Positions 21,729-23,766 of a DNA stretch of 23,766 bases are shown piece after piece. Source of the DNA: JBFWWW01 sp050245975 (GTDB taxonomy: Bacteria; Pseudomonadota; Alphaproteobacteria; Rhizobiales; Hyphomicrobiaceae); assembly GCA_050245975.1 (NCBI GenBank), contig JBFWWW010000043.1:1-23766 (forward strand), given 5' to 3'. The position numbers and the translations under genes were made by a program. Numbering within the stretch: the stretch's first letter is position 1; every line of letters starts with the position of its first letter. The notes beneath the pieces are model-generated. The model did not search any database. It had not been told where the DNA came from and saw only the letters and a list, made by a program, of their open reading frames with translations.

Positions 21729-21954
21729 CCACGCATTGCCGCAGTTTCAGGAAATTACCTTTGCGTGACAGGGATTAGACGGGTGTTTGGTAACAAATTG
21801 CTTAAAGCGATGCAGGATGGAGCACCGGCTCGGATTTTGTTAACCGGGCGCGGCCCGGAACCCCCGCGCGGCGGCCCGCGCCGGGGGGCATGTGGCCGCC
21901 CCGAGCAGAAGCGCGCAGCCGCTCGCCGGTGTCCGGCCGCGACCCAAGTTGCAG
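21729..21954. other. 226-nt spacer with strong hairpins after the DUF1028 gene
   Basis: CCGGGC (21845-21850) and GCCCGG (21854-21859) form a perfect 6-bp hairpin with a 3-nt loop. Next to it, about 21862-21890, lies a long GC-only imperfect hairpin (CCCCC against GGGGG with CGCGG/CCGCG inside). Read on the minus strand they follow the DUF1028 stop and could end that transcript, though no T tract is present. The A/T-rich patch around 21775-21845 is where a promoter for the Wzz-like gene would be expected, but I see no clear boxes. Confidence 0.4.
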
Positions 21955-22668
21955 CTACTCGTAATTTTCCGCGATCGACGCCTCGATTCGCGCCTCGACC
22001 TCGGCGCGGTCGATGACGCCGAACGGACTGCTCTCGCTCGGCATCAGGCGGCGGAAGTGCACCCAGCGCTCGCGCGCCACGCCTTCCAGGCGCGCCAGCT
22101 CGGCCAGCGGATCGGCATGGTCGTCCACCCTGAGGTCGAGCAGCGAATAGTCCTGGTCGTCGTGGACGAGGAGTGCGGCCGACTGCTTGCCGCGCTTGTC
22201 GCCGCCGGCTTTCTCGCCCGCCTGCATGGCCGCGATCAGCCGGCGCGCGAACGGCATGTCGGCATTGGCCTCGTAGGCGGCCGCCGTCTCCGCGACCACC
22301 TCGGCGCCCGCCAGCATGTTGCCGGCGACCGAGAACATCGCCTTCACGACATGCCCGCACCACGGCACGCACGCCGCGCCCGTGTAGGCGGCGAAGTCGC
22401 CGCGCCGGTCCATCACGTGCACCTGCCGGTTGTCGCGCCCCTCGTCGGCGGTCGTCAGCATGCGCACCGTGTCCTCCGCCGACGCGCCGGCCGCCAGCAG
22501 CGCGAGGCCGCGCGGACCGTAGTAGGGATTGACGAAGGCCTGCGACGCGACCGCGCCGACGCCGGTGCGGATGTGCGGCACGCGCGAGCCGACGGCGAAG
22601 AACTTGGTCGCCACGGCGATGCCGACGCGCCCCGTCGTCTCGTCATGGGCAATGATGGACCACGTCAC
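21955..22668 (-). CDS. DUF1028 family protein (Ntn-hydrolase-like fold)
   Basis: The 237-aa protein starts VTWSIIAHDETTGRVGIAVATKFFAVGSRVP, continues GVGAVASQAFVNPYYGPRGLALLAAG, and has FSVAGNMLAGAEVV in the middle, all typical of DUF1028. Members are predicted Ntn-hydrolase-like proteins often encoded beside peptidases or gamma-glutamyltransferases; activity is not established. There is no signal peptide. The start is GTG 22668, with GGAGA at good distance upstream and the conserved strand beginning at once; the frame continues upstream through the neighbouring gene without relevance. It lies 17 nt after the gamma-glutamyltransferase-family gene, so the two form an operon and may act on the same peptide or glutathione-type substrates (inference). 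Confidence 0.9.
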   Translation of the reverse strand: MTWSIIAHDETTGRVGIAVATKFFAVGSRVPHIRTGVGAVASQAFVNPYYGPRGLALLAAGASAEDTVRMLTTADEGRDNRQVHVMDRRGDFAAYTGAACVPWCGHVVKAMFSVAGNMLAGAEVVAETAAAYEANADMPFARRLIAAMQAGEKAGGDKRGKQSAALLVHDDQDYSLLDLRVDDHADPLAELARLEGVARERWVHFRRLMPSESSPFGVIDRAEVEARIEASIAENYE

Positions 22669-22685
22669 TGTCCGTTCTCCCCGCT

Positions 22686-23766
22686 TCAGCGTCCGGCCGC
22701 GTAGCCCTGCATGCCGCGCGGGTTGGCGCCGGCCTTGCGGCGCACGCCCTCGCGCGCGGTCGCCGACAGGCGGCCCTCCGACCAGTCGGGCCCCACCTCG
22801 ACCTTGTGGCCGCGCCGCTCCAGTTCGGCCACCGTCTCGCGCGGGATGCGCCCCTCGAGCACGAGCACGCCGGGGCGCGCGGTGCGCGGCCAGAACGAGG
22901 CCGGGAAGTGCTCGATGTGCCAGGCCGGCGCGTCGATCGCCTCCTGCAGGTTCATGCCCCACTGCGTGTGACGCAGGAAGAACTGGCTGTTCCACTGGTC
23001 CTGCTGGTCGCCGCCGGGCGTGCCCCAGCTCATGTAGGGCTTGCCGTCGCGCAGCGCTATGCCGACCGACAGCGTCGAGCGCGGCCGCTTGCCCGGCGCC
23101 AGCGAGGCCGGCTGGCCCTCCTCCAGCCAGAACATCTGCGCCCGGCTGCCGAGCGGGAAGCCGAGGTCGGGGATGACCGGCGAGGACTGCAGCCAGCCGC
23201 CGGACGGCGTGGCGGTGAACATGTTGCCGTCGCGGTCGATGATGTCGATGTGCACCGTGTCGCCGCGCACGTGCCCGGCCTTCTCGGCGGCGCGCCCGTC
23301 CGCACGATCGTCGGCGCCGTGCCCGGTGTTGATGCGCGCGAACGTCGGCTCTCCGGCGCCGGCTCCCGCCGCGCGCGCCGCCTTGACGATCACCTGCCCG
23401 CCGTAGCCTTCGATGCGGCCCGGCCGCTGCTCCAGCGACGCCGTCGCGCCGACCAGCCTGCGCCGCTCCGCGTTGTAGGCCTCCGACAGCAGCGTCTCCA
23501 TCGGCACGTCGACGAACTTCGGATCGCCGTAGAACGCCTCGCGGTCGGCGTAGGCGAGCTTGGCGCACTCCACCCACGTATGGATGAAGTCGGCATCCGT
23601 CGGCTTCGCCTTCGCGAAGTCGTAGCCCTTGAGCAGCGCCAGCTGCTGCAGCAGCACGGGCCCTTGCGTCCATGGGCCGGGCTTGAGCACGGTGTAGGGG
23701 CCGAAGTCGAGCGATACCGGCGCCTCGATCGCGGGCTCCCACGTCGCCAGGTCCTGTCCCGACAGC
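22686..23766 (-). CDS. Gamma-glutamyltransferase family protein (5' part outside the window)
   Basis: About 360 C-terminal residues are present. The frame is open to the window edge (LSGQDLATWEPAIEAPVSLDFGPYTV leads into KPGPWTQGPVLLQQLALL), so this is the second half of a roughly 530-600 aa proenzyme. The small-subunit start lies in GHVRGDTVHIDIIDRDGNMFTATPSGGW; the Thr of DTVHID (codon 23258-23256) is the expected autocleavage site and nucleophile. Later landmarks are RPRSTLSVGIALRDGKPYMSWGTPGGDQQDQW and EAIDAPAWH. The sequence belongs to the divergent YwrD-like branch, so true glutathione activity is uncertain. A signal peptide, if any, would be outside the window. DUF1028 follows in the same operon. 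Confidence 0.92.
   Translation of the reverse strand, partial: LSGQDLATWEPAIEAPVSLDFGPYTVLKPGPWTQGPVLLQQLALLKGYDFAKAKPTDADFIHTWVECAKLAYADREAFYGDPKFVDVPMETLLSEAYNAERRRLVGATASLEQRPGRIEGYGGQVIVKAARAAGAGAGEPTFARINTGHGADDRADGRAAEKAGHVRGDTVHIDIIDRDGNMFTATPSGGWLQSSPVIPDLGFPLGSRAQMFWLEEGQPASLAPGKRPRSTLSVGIALRDGKPYMSWGTPGGDQQDQWNSQFFLRHTQWGMNLQEAIDAPAWHIEHFPASFWPRTARPGVLVLEGRIPRETVAELERRGHKVEVGPDWSEGRLSATAREGVRRKAGANPRGMQGYAAGR

Noticed and set aside
22669..23742. Fusion of DUF1028 to an upstream 350-residue domain in one frame
   Set aside because: The upstream part of that frame is the out-of-frame reading of the gamma-glutamyltransferase-family gene. A ribosome binding site and the family start at GTG 22668 mark the real beginning.

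Overview
The window is high-GC DNA from an alphaproteobacterium, most likely of the order Hyphomicrobiales (Rhizobiales). This rests on the close resemblance of the proteins to families of that group (class I PHA synthase, heme A synthase CtaA next to a DUF2842 protein, type-2 ArgC near rplM-rpsI) and on intergenic TGTCATCCCGG-type palindromic repeats. It looks like ordinary chromosome from a draft assembly: there are no phage, plasmid or transposase genes, no tRNA or rRNA genes and no CRISPR array. Family assignments are from reading the sequence only; no database search was run.

Layout. 1-1212 (-): AlaC/DapL-type aminotransferase, cut at its 3' end, divergent from phaC (1462-3282, +). metY (3314-4612, -) converges on phaC and diverges from an MFS transporter (4739-5971, +), which is followed by a TTC38-like TPR protein (6020-7375, +). 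A DEAD-box RNA helicase (7383-8954, -) converges on that. A compact minus-strand cluster follows: exported protein (11042-11566), ECHDC3-like enoyl-CoA hydratase family protein (10182-11030), VOC protein (9740-10174) and CoA-binding protein (9198-9731), with gaps of 7-11 nt. On the plus strand come a PaaI-like thioesterase, rplM-rpsI, a TerC-family membrane protein and argC. A 562-nt repeat-rich spacer (15287-15848) separates argC from a minus-strand pair, ctaA and an overlapping HAD phosphatase. A 25-bp tandem repeat lies between ctaA and a divergent DUF2842 gene. The right part is minus strand: a polysaccharide deacetylase-like protein, a Wzz/BY-kinase-like protein, then a gamma-glutamyltransferase-family gene (cut by the window end) with a DUF1028 gene.

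The best candidate for something undescribed is the 178-nt leader between terC and argC. It holds a TTGACA promoter, a 20-codon ORF with seven Arg codons whose AUG sits where transcription should start, an 8-bp pause hairpin, a 10-bp antiterminator and a mutually exclusive terminator with six U residues. This is the layout of ribosome-mediated attenuation, here apparently sensing arginine in front of an arginine biosynthesis gene.

Other points: the 100-N gap inside ctaA is flanked by an exact 127-bp duplication, and collapsing it restores one intact 369-aa ORF, so it is an assembly artefact. Three enzyme-like proteins lack expected active-site residues: Asp to Gly in the deacetylase, both catalytic Glu in the enoyl-CoA hydratase homologue, and Walker A in the BY-kinase-like protein.
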